Shown: positions 1 through 11,718 of the stretch, in pieces | How the letters are laid out: each line of letters opens with the position of its first letter | Numbering within the stretch: the first letter of the stretch is position 1 | Origin: Acidovorax sp. RAC01 | GTDB lineage: Bacteria; Pseudomonadota; Gammaproteobacteria; Burkholderiales; Burkholderiaceae_C | Direction of reading: 5' to 3' | DNA length: 64,000 bases | NCBI RefSeq assembly: GCF_001714725.1 | Contig: NZ_CP016447.1 | Coordinates: 1,141,501-1,205,500 of the forward strand | Program-made: the position numbers and the translations under genes | Notes under the pieces: model-generated | Database searches by the model: none | Told to the model about the DNA's origin: nothing | The model's input: only the letters and a program-made list of their open reading frames with translations

Positions 1-417
1 CTGACGGTCAGCACCCTTGACCACCACTTCAGTGGGGGTAGGGGTTGCAACCGTGATGCCGGCGGGCATTTCGATATTGACCGGGTGCGAATAGCCAACA
101 GCCAGGTTCAGCTTGGAACCCGAGGCAGCAGCCTTGTAGCCCACGCCCACCAGGTTCAGCTTCTTCTCGAAGCCCTTGCTCACACCGACCACCATGTTGT
201 TGACCAACTGGCGAATGGTGCCGCTCATGGCGTTTGCTTCGCGGGAATCATTGGCAGGCTCAAAGCTGAGCTTGCCTTCGTTCGAGGACACCTTCACCAG
301 CGCGTTTTGCGCCAGCGACAGGGCCCCGCCAGAACCCTTCACGGAGATCTGGTCATCTTTCACGGACACATCCACGCCTGCGGGGATGGTCACGGGCATT
401 TTTCCTACTCGGGACAT
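1..417 (-). CDS. rplF: 50S ribosomal protein L6, 3' end missing
   Basis: Large-subunit ribosomal protein L6, which binds 23S rRNA near the sarcin-ricin loop. The reading frame starts MSRVGKMPV and carries the L6 N-terminal pattern, including VTIPAGVDV and the segment [13 protein letters not shown]. Only 139 residues of the usual roughly 177 are present because the window edge cuts the C-terminal part. The gene lies 25 nt downstream of rpsH and is the last visible member of the leftward spc operon. Identity is clear; nothing can be said about the missing end. Confidence 0.97.
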   Translation of the reverse strand, partial: MSRVGKMPVTIPAGVDVSVKDDQISVKGSGGALSLAQNALVKVSSNEGKLSFEPANDSREANAMSGTIRQLVNNMVVGVSKGFEKKLNLVGVGYKAAASGSKLNLAVGYSHPVNIEMPAGITVATPTPTEVVVKGADRQ

Positions 418-442
418 TTCAGTTTCTCCTCAATGCCGCGGG

Positions 443-838
443 TTAGGCCACGTAGCAGAGCACTTCGCCACCGACACCGGTAGCGCGCGCCTTGCGATCG
501 GTCATCACGCCCTTGGGCGTTGTGACAATTGCCACACCCAGACCGTTCATGACTTGTGGAATGGAATCACGGCCCTTGTAAACACGCAATCCAGGGCGGC
601 TGACGCGCTCGATGCGCTCAATCACGGGACGGCCTGCGTAGTACTTCAGGGCAATTTCGAGTTCGGACTTGCCAGCTTCGGTCTTGACCTGGAAGCCGTC
701 GATGTAACCTTCGTCCTTCAGCACCTGGGCGATGGCAATCTTCACTTTGGAAGAAGGCACCAGAACCGTGGCCTTGGAGACCATCTGTGCATTACGGATG
801 CGGGTCAGCAAGTCAGCGATGGGATCACTCATGCTCAT
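443..838 (-). CDS. rpsH: 30S ribosomal protein S8
   Basis: S8 is a primary 16S rRNA-binding protein of the small subunit, and in E. coli it is also the translational repressor of the spc operon. The product is 131 residues, the normal length, starting [16 protein letters not shown] and ending with [11 protein letters not shown], both family hallmarks. The frame is open upstream, but the ATG at 838 is chosen because the S8 family begins exactly there. It sits between rpsN and rplF with 20-25 nt gaps. Whether S8 regulates this operon here cannot be seen directly. Confidence 0.97.
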   Translation of the reverse strand: MSMSDPIADLLTRIRNAQMVSKATVLVPSSKVKIAIAQVLKDEGYIDGFQVKTEAGKSELEIALKYYAGRPVIERIERVSRPGLRVYKGRDSIPQVMNGLGVAIVTTPKGVMTDRKARATGVGGEVLCYVA

Positions 839-858
839 GTTTAATCTCTCCTGCCTGC

Positions 859-1164
859 TTACCAGCTGGCTTTGGTGACACCGGGGATGTCGCCTGCAAA
901 AGCCAGTTCGCGGATCTTGGCGCGAGCCAGACCGAATTGACGGAAGGTGCCACGTGGACGACCGGTGATTTCGCAACGGTTGCGCTGACGCGTGGGGTTG
1001 GCGTTGCGGGGGAGCTTCTGCAGGCCCAGACGGGCTGCATCGCGCTCTTCGTCGCTGCGCTTGGCATCGCCAGCAATTGCCTTCAGTTCCGCATACTTCG
1101 TTGCGTACTTGGCTGCCAGTTTTTCGCGCTTCAGTTCGCGCTGGATCAAAGCTACTTTAGCCAT
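859..1164 (-). CDS. rpsN: 30S ribosomal protein S14
   Basis: Small-subunit head protein S14, 101 residues. It is the long form without the zinc-binding CxxC pairs: the only cysteine visible lies in [11 protein letters not shown]. The terminal SW ending is characteristic of the family. It lies 8 nt downstream of rplE in the spc operon, in the standard order. No paralogue is visible in the window. Confidence 0.97.
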   Translation of the reverse strand: MAKVALIQRELKREKLAAKYATKYAELKAIAGDAKRSDEERDAARLGLQKLPRNANPTRQRNRCEITGRPRGTFRQFGLARAKIRELAFAGDIPGVTKASW

Positions 1165-1172
1165 GCTTCGCC

Positions 1173-1712
1173 TCAGTTCTTGAACGGGAAACGGAAACCA
1201 GCCAGAAGAGCCTTGGCTTCTTCGTCGGTCTTGGCCGTCGTGGTGATGCTGATGTTCAGGCCGCGCAGAGCGTCAACCTTGTCGTACTCGATCTCAGGGA
1301 AAATGATCTGTTCCTTGACACCGATGTTGTAGTTGCCGCGGCCATCAAAGGCGCGACCGGAGATACCGCGGAAGTCACGGACGCGGGGCAGTGCCACGGT
1401 CACGAAACGGTCCAGGAACTCATACATCTGCACACCGCGCAGAGTCACCATGCAACCGATGGCCTGGCCTTCGCGGATCTTGAAACCGGCGATAGCCTTC
1501 TTGGCCTTGGTCACCACGGGCTTCTGACCAGCAATCTTGGTCAGGTCAGCCACGGCGTTGTCCATCACCTTCTTGTCCGAGACTGCTTCGCTCACGCCCA
1601 TGTTCAGGGTGATCTTGGTCAGACGCGGAACCTGCATCGGCGAGGTGTAACCGAACTGCTTGGTGAGTTCGGGAGCGATCTTGTCGCGGAAAACTTCTTG
1701 AAGTCGTGCCAT
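1173..1712 (-). CDS. rplE: 50S ribosomal protein L5
   Basis: Large-subunit central-protuberance protein L5, which binds 5S rRNA. The 179-residue product begins [16 protein letters not shown] and contains the L5 signature region around [13 protein letters not shown] and [17 protein letters not shown] segments. The start ATG at 1712 is 9 nt downstream of the rplX stop, which fits tight translational coupling. Order rplX-rplE-rpsN is that of the canonical spc operon. Confidence 0.97.
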   Translation of the reverse strand: MARLQEVFRDKIAPELTKQFGYTSPMQVPRLTKITLNMGVSEAVSDKKVMDNAVADLTKIAGQKPVVTKAKKAIAGFKIREGQAIGCMVTLRGVQMYEFLDRFVTVALPRVRDFRGISGRAFDGRGNYNIGVKEQIIFPEIEYDKVDALRGLNISITTTAKTDEEAKALLAGFRFPFKN

Positions 1713-1721
1713 GTTTACCCC

Positions 1722-2042
1722 TTAGGCCGCCTTGATTTCAGCGCCGCTGGACTTGAACACGCGAACGCGTGTGCCGTCTGCCTGCACCTTGATGCCCACA
1801 CGGTCAGCCTTGCCGGTAGCCGCATTGAAGATGGCCACGTTGGACTGGTGGATAGGCATGGCCTTTTCCACGATGCCGCCGGTCGTACCCTTCATGGGGT
1901 TTGGCTTGGCGTGCTTCTTGACCAGGTTGATGCCGTCGATGACGATGTAGGAGTCATCCTTGCGCAGCGACACAGTGCCGCGCTTGCCCTTGTCACGGCC
2001 GGTCAGCACGATGACTTCGTCGCCCTTGCGAATCTTGTTCAT
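1722..2042 (-). CDS. rplX: 50S ribosomal protein L24
   Basis: Early assembly protein L24, 106 residues, with the N-terminal KOW motif ([17 protein letters not shown]) that contacts 23S rRNA. The start ATG lies 9 nt downstream of the rplN stop. Length and position in the operon are standard. Confidence 0.97.
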   Translation of the reverse strand: MNKIRKGDEVIVLTGRDKGKRGTVSLRKDDSYIVIDGINLVKKHAKPNPMKGTTGGIVEKAMPIHQSNVAIFNAATGKADRVGIKVQADGTRVRVFKSSGAEIKAA

Positions 2043-2051
2043 GGCGCGTCC

Positions 2052-2420
2052 TCAGAGAACTTCAGGAGCCAGGGACACGATCTTCATGAACTTCTCGGTA
2101 CGCAGTTCACGCGTCACGGGTCCGAAGATGCGGGTGCCGATAGGCTCCAGCTTGGAGTTGAGCAACACTGCTGCGTTGCCGTCGAATTTGACGAGCGAGC
2201 CATCACCGCGGCGGATGCCCTTTGCGGTACGAACGACCACTGCACTGTAAACCTCGCCTTTTTTGACGCGGCCACGTGGAGCGGCTTCTTTGATGCTCAC
2301 CTTGATGATGTCGCCAACGCTTGCATAGCGACGCTTCGAGCCACCCAGCACCTTGATGCAAAGGACGGACTTGGCGCCGGTATTGTCGGCAACCTCTAAC
2401 CGAGATTCTGTCTGGATCAT
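2052..2420 (-). CDS. rplN: 50S ribosomal protein L14
   Basis: L14, a conserved large-subunit protein at the subunit interface, 122 residues. The frame is open for 38 more codons upstream, but the family begins at [17 protein letters not shown], so the ATG at 2420 is the start. It is the first gene of the leftward spc operon, behind a strong promoter at 2579-2607 and a leader of about 150 nt. The usual preceding gene rpsQ (S17) is not adjacent; glpD lies upstream instead. Confidence 0.97.
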   Translation of the reverse strand: MIQTESRLEVADNTGAKSVLCIKVLGGSKRRYASVGDIIKVSIKEAAPRGRVKKGEVYSAVVVRTAKGIRRGDGSLVKFDGNAAVLLNSKLEPIGTRIFGPVTRELRTEKFMKIVSLAPEVL

Positions 2421-2451
2421 TTCAATATTCCCAACTTGCACCAGAAGACAA

Positions 2452-2478
2452 CAGCCCCAGAGAACTTCTCGAGGGCTG
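2452..2478 (-). promoter_or_regulatory. Hairpin in the rplN leader
   Basis: A 27-nt dyad inside the untranslated leader, 32 nt before the rplN start. The outer arms CAGCCC and GGGCTG pair perfectly, and the inner bases also pair (GAG/CTC). No T-run follows, so it does not look like a terminator. A role as an RNA site for autogenous control of the ribosomal operon is inference only. Confidence 0.4.
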
Positions 2479-2578
2479 CAGATCAGCCAGTCAGTCTTGG
2501 GCCCGTCGTCCGCACCGCAAACCATTTGCAGCACTTCCCGCTGGGCAGAAACTTCACGTAGGAAACGCGAAGCCCTCG

Positions 2579-2607
2579 ATTATTGCAAAGCGTGATTGCT
2601 GTGTCAA
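2579..2607 (-). promoter_or_regulatory. Sigma-70 promoter of the spc ribosomal operon
   Basis: On the minus strand a perfect -35 hexamer TTGACA (2602-2607) is followed after exactly 17 bp by AATAAT (2579-2584), one mismatch from the consensus -10. Transcription would start near 2572, giving a leader of about 150 nt before rplN. It lies in the gap between the glpD stop and rplN. This is one of the best-looking promoters in the window. Confidence 0.8.
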
Positions 2608-2614
2608 GCGCCGA

Positions 2615-4225
2615 TCAGGCCGGCACGTGCAGATACTGGGGTGCGAGCGCCAGAAAGTCTTGCAGCGCCGGGTCGGTACCCAGTTCGTCCTGCAGGATGG
2701 CCGCGACCGCAGGGGCCAGCTCGATGGCCTTGCGGGCATCCAGAAACAGCATGCGCGATCTGCGGGCGAGCACGTCTTCCACGGTGCAGGCGTATTCGTA
2801 CCGTGCGGCAAAACGCACCATGGCTTCGGTCAGACCGCCGCCCAGCTCTGAAGACTGCCCCGCAAGCGCCTGCACGAAGGGCGCATCGCTGCCGTACGAA
2901 TGCATGCCCTGTGCGTCGCTGATGCGGTGCGTGACCTTTCCCTGTGGCGCACCCACCACCGACAGCGAATTGGTAACGCCCGCCGGCTTTTCCGGCAGCA
3001 GGCCGGATGTGAAGCATTTTTGCAACACATCTTCGGCCATGGCCCGGTAGGTGGTCCATTTCCCGCCCGTCACGGTGACCAGGCCGCTCCGGCTGGCCAG
3101 CACCGTGTGCTCGCGGCTCAGGCTCTTGGTGTTGTCGCCGTCGTCGTCCTGCGGCTTGACCAGCGGGCGCAGGCCGACCCAGATGCTGCGGATGTCCTGC
3201 ACGCCCGGCGCCCGGCTGAGGTAGCGCGCGGATTCTTCCAGGATGAAGCGGACTTCTTCGGCAAACGGCAGCGGCTCGCGCACCACGTCCTGGCGGGGGC
3301 TGTCGGTGGTGCCCAGAATGAGCTTGCCCAGCCACGGCACCGCGAACAGCACGCGCCCGTCGGCCGTCTTGGGCACCATGAGCGCGTGGTCGGACGGCAA
3401 AAATTCCCGATCAACCACGATGTGCACGCCCTGGCTGGGCGCCACCATGGCCGTCACGGGGCGGCCTGTGGCCTCGCCGTCCATCTGGCGCAGGCCATCC
3501 ACCCAGACACCGGTGGCATTGACCACCGCATGCGCCCGCACGGTGAATTCCTGGCCGCCCACCGCGTCGCGGCAGACGAAGCCAGCCACCTTGCCGTTGT
3601 CGTGCACCAGCGCGGTGGCAGGGCAATAGTTCACCACCAGGGCACCCAGGCTGGCGGCCGTGCGCGCCAGCGCCAGCGCCAGGCGGGCGTCGTCAAACTG
3701 GCCGTCCCAGTACTTCACGCCGCCCTTGAGGCCCTCCGCGCGCGCCGTGGGCAGGCACTTGAGCGTGCTTTCTTTGCCGAGAAATTCGGTGGCACCCAGG
3801 CCTGCCTTGCCGGCCAGGGCGTCGTACATCTTGAGCCCGATGCCGTAGAACGGGGTCTCCCAGAAACGGTAGGACGGCATGACGAAAGGCAGCGGTTGCG
3901 CCAGGTGCGGCGCGTTGTGCAGCAGCGTGGTGCGCTCGTGCAGCGCCTCGCGCACCAGGGCGATGTTGCCCTGGGCCAGGTAGCGCACGCCACCGTGCAC
4001 CAGCTTGGTGGCGCGGGACGACGTTCCCTTGGCGAAATCGTGCGAATCAATCAGAACCACGGAAAAACCCCGTGCGGCCGCGTCCACAGCCACCCCGAGG
4101 CCGGTGGCACCCCCTCCGATGACCGCCAGGTCGTACTGGACGGGCTGGGCCAGGCGGGCGAGCAGGTCGACCCGTCGTGTGGGCAGGGGGGAAGGCGTGG
4201 CTGAAGTCATGGGGTGATTGTCCAT
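2615..4225 (-). CDS. glpD: Aerobic glycerol-3-phosphate dehydrogenase
   Basis: FAD-dependent enzyme that oxidises sn-glycerol 3-phosphate to dihydroxyacetone phosphate at the cytoplasmic membrane and passes electrons to quinone. The 536-residue product has an N-terminal Rossmann FAD motif (GGGATG, residues 37-42) and the GlpD segments TSSRATKLVHGGVRYL and WLGKLILGTTDSPR. The ATG at 4225 is preferred; a second ATG at 4210 is possible and neither has a strong ribosome site. It is separated from glpV by a terminator, so it is probably its own transcript, with the putative operator at 4242-4255 just upstream. It completes the pathway begun by GlpK. Confidence 0.95.
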   Translation of the reverse strand: MDNHPMTSATPSPLPTRRVDLLARLAQPVQYDLAVIGGGATGLGVAVDAAARGFSVVLIDSHDFAKGTSSRATKLVHGGVRYLAQGNIALVREALHERTTLLHNAPHLAQPLPFVMPSYRFWETPFYGIGLKMYDALAGKAGLGATEFLGKESTLKCLPTARAEGLKGGVKYWDGQFDDARLALALARTAASLGALVVNYCPATALVHDNGKVAGFVCRDAVGGQEFTVRAHAVVNATGVWVDGLRQMDGEATGRPVTAMVAPSQGVHIVVDREFLPSDHALMVPKTADGRVLFAVPWLGKLILGTTDSPRQDVVREPLPFAEEVRFILEESARYLSRAPGVQDIRSIWVGLRPLVKPQDDDGDNTKSLSREHTVLASRSGLVTVTGGKWTTYRAMAEDVLQKCFTSGLLPEKPAGVTNSLSVVGAPQGKVTHRISDAQGMHSYGSDAPFVQALAGQSSELGGGLTEAMVRFAARYEYACTVEDVLARRSRMLFLDARKAIELAPAVAAILQDELGTDPALQDFLALAPQYLHVPA

Positions 4226-4241
4226 GGGTCTCGCAAAAATT

Positions 4242-4255
4242 AAGGGTTTACCCTT
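4242..4255. promoter_or_regulatory. Putative operator upstream of glpD
   Basis: Inverted repeat AAGGGT-TT-ACCCTT, 17 bp before the glpD ATG. The 11-mer GGTTTACCCTT within it recurs exactly in the glpS/glpR divergent control region at 10725-10735. Occurrence in both separate glp control regions suggests a common regulator such as GlpR, but binding is inferred. Confidence 0.5.
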
Positions 4256-4321
4256 GAATTCCTGAGGCAGGTGGCATGGGATCACGCCCTGCCCACCCGC
4301 AACCCGGTGTTGTCGGTCAAT

Positions 4322-4359
4322 GAAAAAAGCAGCCAGCGACCTTGTGAGTGCTGGCTGCT
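4322..4359 (-). terminator. Rho-independent terminator after glpV
   Basis: On the minus strand a 10-bp perfect stem (AGCAGCCAGC at 4328-4337 pairing with 4350-4359), a 12-nt loop and a following run of six T residues form a textbook terminator. It lies about 40 nt after the glpV stop and so ends the glpSTPQUV transcript before glpD. Confidence 0.85.
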
Positions 4360-4397
4360 GATGGGGTCATCGCATGAAGAAGAGACCGCTCAGGTCC

Positions 4398-6131
<1,734 letters not shown>

Positions 6132-6309
6132 TGCTGTCTCCTCGGATGGAACCCCCTTGCTGGATGAACGCCACCCCCGGGGGAGATAGGGATGGCGCTT
6201 GTCTACCGTTACCGTCGAATCCGGCGGCCCGCCGGGCACACCTGCAGGCATCGTGGCGGCTTTTTTGAAGCTTTTTTGGCCGCCTGGGCTTGACTGATAT
6301 ACCTCTATA

Positions 6310-6326
6310 GCTATTTATTTGATAGC
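6310..6326. repeat. Short palindromic repeat (GCTAT...ATAGC)
   Basis: Arms GCTAT and ATAGC around a 7-nt AT-rich centre, immediately 3' of the glpU stop codon. It resembles the elements at 14143, 36631 and 41703, all at gene ends. Confidence 0.6.
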
Positions 6327-6328
6327 AA

Positions 6329-6637
6329 TCAGCCTTTGCGCAGGATGAGCAGCAGCAGCGCCATCGACAACACAAAGCTGATCCAGATCGAAGGCTCGGA
6401 CGCCAGGCCCAGCCACTGGGCCATGCGGCCGCTCAGGCCCACAAAAATCAGGTTCACATACGCGGCCGAGAGCAGGCCGATGAACAGGCGGTCACCCCGC
6501 GTGGTGGCCAGCGGCAAGAAGCCCTTGCGCATCACCGTGGGCGACTTGATCTCCCACACGGTCATGCCGATCAGCATCAGCACGATGCAGATGAAAAACA
6601 CGGCCACCGGGGTGGTCCAGGCCATCCAGTTAAACAT
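6329..6637 (-). CDS. glpU: Small membrane protein of the glycerol ABC operon (DUF2160 family)
   Basis: A 102-residue integral membrane protein with three likely helices: residues about 8-28, 50-68 and 82-99. DUF2160 proteins accompany glycerol ABC transporters and the position matches glpU of the Rhizobium glpSTPQUV order. Its biochemical role is unknown. A good ribosome site (AAAGGAA) precedes the ATG at 6637, and the gene lies 74 nt after glpQ. A palindromic repeat abuts its stop codon. Confidence 0.8.
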   Translation of the reverse strand: MFNWMAWTTPVAVFFICIVLMLIGMTVWEIKSPTVMRKGFLPLATTRGDRLFIGLLSAAYVNLIFVGLSGRMAQWLGLASEPSIWISFVLSMALLLLILRKG

Positions 6638-6711
6638 TTACACGTTCCTTTCAGTAGGCATCGCGGTGTGCTGTGCCGAGAGCGCGGAAGAGTGGCTCAC
6701 GGGGTGCGCCA

Positions 6712-7516
6712 TCACACCCGGCCCATCGCGAAACCTTTGGCGATGTAGTGCCGCACAAACCAGATCACGATGGCGCCGGGCACGATGGTCAGCACGCCGG
6801 CGGCAGCCAGCGTGGCCCAGTCCATGCCCGATGCGCTCACGGTGCGCGTCATCGTGGCCACGATGGGCTTGGCGTCCACGCTGGTCAGCGTGCGGGCCAG
6901 GAGCAGCTCGACCCAGCTGAACATGAAGCAAAAGAACGCCGCCACACCCACGCCCGCCTTGATGAGCGGCAGAAAAATGGTGAGGAAAAAGCGCGGAAAG
7001 CTGTAGCCATCGATGTAGGCTGTTTCGTCGATCTCGCGCGGGATGCCGCTCATGAAGCCTTCCAGGATCCACACCGCCAGCGGCACGCTGAACAACAGGT
7101 GCGCCAGCGCCACGGCAATGTGCGTGTCCATCAGGCCCACGGTGGTGTACAGCTGGAAGAACGGCAGCAAAAACACCGCGGGTGGCGTCATGCGGTTGGT
7201 CAGCAGCCAGAAGAACACATGCTTGTCGCCCAGAAAGCTGTAGCGCGAGAACGCGTACGCCGCTGGCAGGGCCACGGTGAGCGTGATCACCATGTTGATG
7301 CTGACGTAGATCAGGCTGTTGATGTAGCCCGAATACCAGGACGCGTCGGTGAAGATGGTCTTGTAGTTGTCCCACGTGAAGTTTTGCGGAAAGAACGAAA
7401 ACGTGGACAGGATCTCGGCGTTGGTCTTGAAGCTCATGTTGACCATCCAGTAGATGGGCAACACGGCAAAGACCAGGTAGGCGACGAGGAAGATCGACCG
7501 CTTCTGGAAGCGCTTT

Positions 7517-7524
<8 letters not shown>
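6712..7524 (-). CDS. glpQ: Glycerol ABC transporter permease
   Basis: Inner-membrane permease of the MalG type, 270 residues with about six helices. The cytoplasmic EAA loop that docks the ATPase is visible as IDETAYIDGYSFPRFF followed by LPLIKAG. The start overlaps the glpP stop by 8 nt, showing translational coupling. It pairs with GlpP to form the channel. Named by synteny with the glycerol systems of rhizobia. Confidence 0.9.
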
Positions 7525-8409
<885 letters not shown>

Positions 8410-8413
<4 letters not shown>

Positions 8414-9486
8414 TTCACAAGCTCCTGGTCTTGATAGAAGCAGGTGTGCTCGCCCAGCACCTGCAGCCACACGGTGTCACCCACGGAAGGCAGGCGCGTC
8501 TCGGGGCTGAAACGGGCCTTGAGCGTGTGCTCGCCCACCTTGGCCGTCAGCATCAGGTAGGTGCCGATGTCCTGCACCTGCGCCACGCTGCAGGCCAGGG
8601 CGCCGGGCTGCTGCGCCGCCGCCAGCGCCAGGTATTCAGGGCGAATGCCCACCTGCAGCGGCCCGGCGGGCAACGCGCGGCCTGCGGGTGCGGCCATGCG
8701 GTGGCCTGCCACGGCCAGGTCTGCGCCATCGGCCTGGGCGGGCAGAAAATTCATGCCCGGCGAGCCGATGAAGTGCCCCACGAACACGTGCTGGGGCCGC
8801 TCGAACAAGGCATCGGCCGAGCCCACCTGCACGGCTTTGCCGCGCGTCATCACCACCACCTGGTCGGCAAAGGTCAGCGCCTCCACCTGGTCGTGCGTGA
8901 CGTAGATCAGCGTGAGCTTGAGCTCGTGGTGGATCTGCTTGAGCTTGCGGCGCAGCTGCCACTTCAGGTGCGGGTCGATCACCGTGAGCGGCTCATCGAA
9001 CAGCACCGCCGCCACGTCCGAGCGCACCAGGCCGCGGCCCAGCGAGATTTTCTGCTTCTGGTCGGCCGACAGGCCCGCCGCGCGCATGTTCAGCTGGTGG
9101 CTCATCTCCAGCATCTCGGCAATGGCGCCCACGCGCTCTTTGATCTGCGCCTCGGGCACCTTGCGGTTCTTGAGCGGGAACGCCAGGTTTTCGGCCACCG
9201 TCATGGTGTCGTAGATCACCGGGAACTGGAACACCTGGGCAATGTTGCGCTCCTGCGGGCTGGAGCGCGTCACGTCGCGGCCATCAAACAGCACCTTGCC
9301 ATGCGAGGGCACAAGCAGCCCGGACATGATGTTGAGCATGGTCGTCTTGCCGCAGCCCGAGGGACCCAGCAGCGCATAGGCGCCGCCGTCTTCAAACTCC
9401 ATCTTCAGAGGCAGCAGGGCGTAGTCGCTGTCCTGCTGCGGATTCGGCTTGTACGAGTGTGCGAGGTCCAGACTGATGCGGGCCAT
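8410..9486 (-). CDS. glpT: Glycerol ABC transporter ATPase with degenerate signature motif
   Basis: Cytoplasmic ATP-binding subunit, 358 residues. Walker A is GPSGCGKT and Walker B AVLFDEPLTVID, and a C-terminal MalK-like OB (TOBE) domain occupies roughly the last 100 residues. The ABC signature is LSADQKQK instead of LSGGQ, so one composite ATP site of the GlpS/GlpT pair may be weak. It begins 1 nt after the glpS stop. The ATG at 9486 begins the family-typical MARISLDLAHSY. Confidence 0.9.
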
Positions 9487-9487
9487 C

Positions 9488-10606
9488 TCAACGCCCTCCC
9501 TGTACTGCGTTCGGGCGCGCAGGCGCCCGGTCAGCGTTCTGGCGCGCAGGCGCCCAGGCCAGGCGGCCATCGGCACCGAAGACGTAGGCCTGCGCCGGGT
9601 CCAGGTGCAGCGTGATCGGCGTGCCCAGTTCAAAGTAATGCACGCCCGTCACCTGCGCCACCAGGTCGCCCCAGGGGGTGGATGCGTGCACGAAGGTGTC
9701 GGAGCCCGAGATTTCGGCCAGCTCCACCGTGCCGGCCACGCTCAGGTCGGTGGGGCGGGCATGCAGGCGCAGCGCGCTGGCGCGCACGCCCACCGTGAGG
9801 CCCGCCGCGTGGGCCACGCCTGCAGGCAGCGCCAGCGGCAACTCGGCACCGCCGGGCAGCCCCACGCCGCGCGCCGTGGCGGCAGCGGCAATCAGGTTCA
9901 TGGGAGGGTCGCTGAAGGCCCGGGCCACGCGCAGCGAATTGGGCGCGTGGAAGACCTCGGCCGTGGGGCCGTACTGCAGCAGCCGGCCTTCGTCCAGCAC
10001 GGCGGTGTAGCCGCCCAAGAGCAGCGCCTCGCCCGGCTCGGTGGTGGCGTACACCACGGTCGACTGGCCTGCGGCAAACAGCTGGGTCAGCTCTTCACGC
10101 AGTTCCTCGCGCAGCTTGTAGTCGAGGTTCACCAGGGGTTCGTCCAGCAGCATCAGTGGCGCACCCTTGGCCAGGGCCCGTGCCAGCGCCACGCGCTGCT
10201 GCTGGCCGCCCGACAGCTCGGCCGGGTAGCGGTCCAGGAACATGTCGATGTGCAGGCGGCTGGCGATCTCGCGCACCCGGGCGTCGATGTTCTTTTCGCC
10301 ACGCAGCTTCAGGGGCGAGGCAATGTTGGCCGCCACCTTCATCGAGGGGTAGTTGATGAACTGCTGGTAGACCATGGCCACATTGCGGTCGCGAACGGGC
10401 ATGCCGGTCACGTCGGCACCGTCCACCATCACGCGGCCAGCGGTGGGCACATCCAGACCGGCCATGATGCGCATCAGGCTGGTCTTGCCGGCCTGAGTGG
10501 CGCCCAGCAGCACCGTCACGGCGCCGCTGTGCAGCGCCAGGCTCATCTCGTGCAGCCACGTCTCGGGACCAACCTTCTTGCTGATGCTGTCCAGTGCCAG
10601 CTGCAT
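9488..10606 (-). CDS. glpS: Glycerol ABC transporter ATPase
   Basis: Cytoplasmic ATP-binding subunit, 372 residues and first gene of the leftward transport operon. Walker A is GATQAGKT (35-42), the signature LSGGQQQR is canonical, Walker B is LMLLDEPL, and a C-terminal TOBE-like domain follows. ATG 10606 is preceded by a clear AGAAAGG ribosome site, which decides it against the longer frame. It is divergent from glpR across a 187-bp control region with several candidate operators. Confidence 0.9.
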   Translation of the reverse strand: MQLALDSISKKVGPETWLHEMSLALHSGAVTVLLGATQAGKTSLMRIMAGLDVPTAGRVMVDGADVTGMPVRDRNVAMVYQQFINYPSMKVAANIASPLKLRGEKNIDARVREIASRLHIDMFLDRYPAELSGGQQQRVALARALAKGAPLMLLDEPLVNLDYKLREELREELTQLFAAGQSTVVYATTEPGEALLLGGYTAVLDEGRLLQYGPTAEVFHAPNSLRVARAFSDPPMNLIAAAATARGVGLPGGAELPLALPAGVAHAAGLTVGVRASALRLHARPTDLSVAGTVELAEISGSDTFVHASTPWGDLVAQVTGVHYFELGTPITLHLDPAQAYVFGADGRLAWAPARQNADRAPARPNAVQGGR

Positions 10607-10693
10607 CACGCGACCTTTCTTGTAGGAGCCGCGCAGGCCCCGGGGGTGTGATACCGCTGCGCGATTGCGCGGCATCGTTTTCGAATTCGATGA

Positions 10694-10755
10694 TTTTTGT
10701 TCGTTTTTGATCGCATCGAATCAAGGTTTACCCTTAAAAGGTTCCTTTTTGTTCG
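10694..10755. promoter_or_regulatory. Tandem TTTTTGWTCG repeats in the glpS-glpR control region
   Basis: Three copies of the 10-mer TTTTTGWTCG: 10694-10703 and 10704-10713 in tandem, and 10746-10755, which is 52 bp from the first copy. DeoR-family regulators often bind directly repeated TTCG-containing elements, so these are candidate GlpR sites. The region is AT-rich compared with its surroundings. Confidence 0.5.
10722..10735. promoter_or_regulatory. Putative operator shared with glpD
   Basis: CAAGGTTTACCCTT, sharing the exact 11-mer GGTTTACCCTT with the dyad before glpD (4245-4255). It lies 58 bp before glpR and about 115 bp before glpS, in the divergent control region. Confidence 0.45.
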
Positions 10756-10793
10756 ATTTAAAGTAGCCCCACCCCGAAACACAGAGCATTCGC

Positions 10794-11558
10794 GTGAATA
10801 CGAACCCCCGACAACTCCTGCTGCTCGAAGAAGTACGCACGCGCAAATCCGCCACGGTGGAGCAACTGGCCGACACCCTGGGCGTCACCCTGCAGACCGT
10901 GCGCCGCGATGTGCAGCGCCTGGCCGAGGCCGGGCTGCTGACGCGCTTTCATGGCGGGGTGCGCGTGCCCAGCTCCACGGTGGAGAACCTGGCGCATACC
11001 CAGCGCGAGACACTCAACGCCGAGGGCAAGGCCCGCATTGCGCGCGCCGTAGCCCAGCAGGTGCCCAACGACTGCTCGCTGATCCTGAACATCGGCACCA
11101 CCACCGAGGCGATTGCCAAGGCGCTGCTGCAGCACCGCGGACTGCGCGTGATCACCAACAACCTGAACGTGGCCGCCACGCTGAGCAGCAACCCCGACTG
11201 CGAGGTGATCGTGGCGGGCGGCGTGGTGCGCCCGCGCGACCGCGGCATCGTGGGCGAGGCGGCGGTGGACTTCATCCGACAGTTCAAGGTGGACATCGCG
11301 CTCATCGGCATCTCGGGCATCGAGCCCGATGGCTCGCTGCGCGACTTCGACTACCGCGAGGTGAAGGTGGCCCAGACCATCATCGCCCAGGCCCGCGAGG
11401 TCTGGCTGGCGGCAGACCAGAGCAAGTTCAACCGCCCGGCCATGGTGCAGCTGGCCACGCTGCAGCAGATCGACCGGCTGTTCACCGATGCGCCGCCGCC
11501 CGAGCCGTTTCCGGCGTTGCTGCAGGACGCCGAGGTCATCTGCACCGTCGCTGCATGA
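10794..11558 (+). CDS. glpR: DeoR-family glycerol-3-phosphate regulon repressor
   Basis: Transcription factor of the DeoR family, 254 residues. The N-terminal winged helix-turn-helix is at about residues 19-56 (SATVEQLADTLGVTLQTVRR), followed by a DeoR sensor domain that in this family binds a sugar phosphate, here probably glycerol 3-phosphate. The start is a GTG at 10794; no good upstream ATG is in frame. It is followed by glpK after 160 nt that hold a dispersed repeat, and lies divergent from glpSTPQUV. It is the likely regulator of both glp control regions. Confidence 0.88.
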   Translation: MNTNPRQLLLLEEVRTRKSATVEQLADTLGVTLQTVRRDVQRLAEAGLLTRFHGGVRVPSSTVENLAHTQRETLNAEGKARIARAVAQQVPNDCSLILNIGTTTEAIAKALLQHRGLRVITNNLNVAATLSSNPDCEVIVAGGVVRPRDRGIVGEAAVDFIRQFKVDIALIGISGIEPDGSLRDFDYREVKVAQTIIAQAREVWLAADQSKFNRPAMVQLATLQQIDRLFTDAPPPEPFPALLQDAEVICTVAA

Positions 11559-11565
11559 CAGAAAT

Positions 11566-11642
11566 CCCCCCTGAGTCGCCTGCGGCGCCTTCCCCCGGTG
11601 GGGGACGACGCCCTCGCTGCGGGGCGGCCCTTGCTCGGCGTC
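11566..11642 (+). repeat. Dispersed repeat of about 77 nt, copy 1
   Basis: GC-rich element directly after the glpR stop codon, beginning CCCCCCTGAGTCGCC. About nine in ten positions match the reverse complement of 38320-38395. It contains a short C5/G5 inverted repeat. In both copies the element lies between co-directional genes and is oriented with transcription. Confidence 0.85.
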
Positions 11643-11718
11643 CGCTGGCATGGGCCGCGCGCTGTTCGACCGCCGTGGACACTATGTGGATTCATACCTT
11701 TCGGAGCCCCTCGTCACC

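Noticed and set aside
2900..4204. 434-codon frame opposite glpD
   Set aside because: Antisense to an intact FAD enzyme gene; product rich in His, Arg and Gln without motifs.
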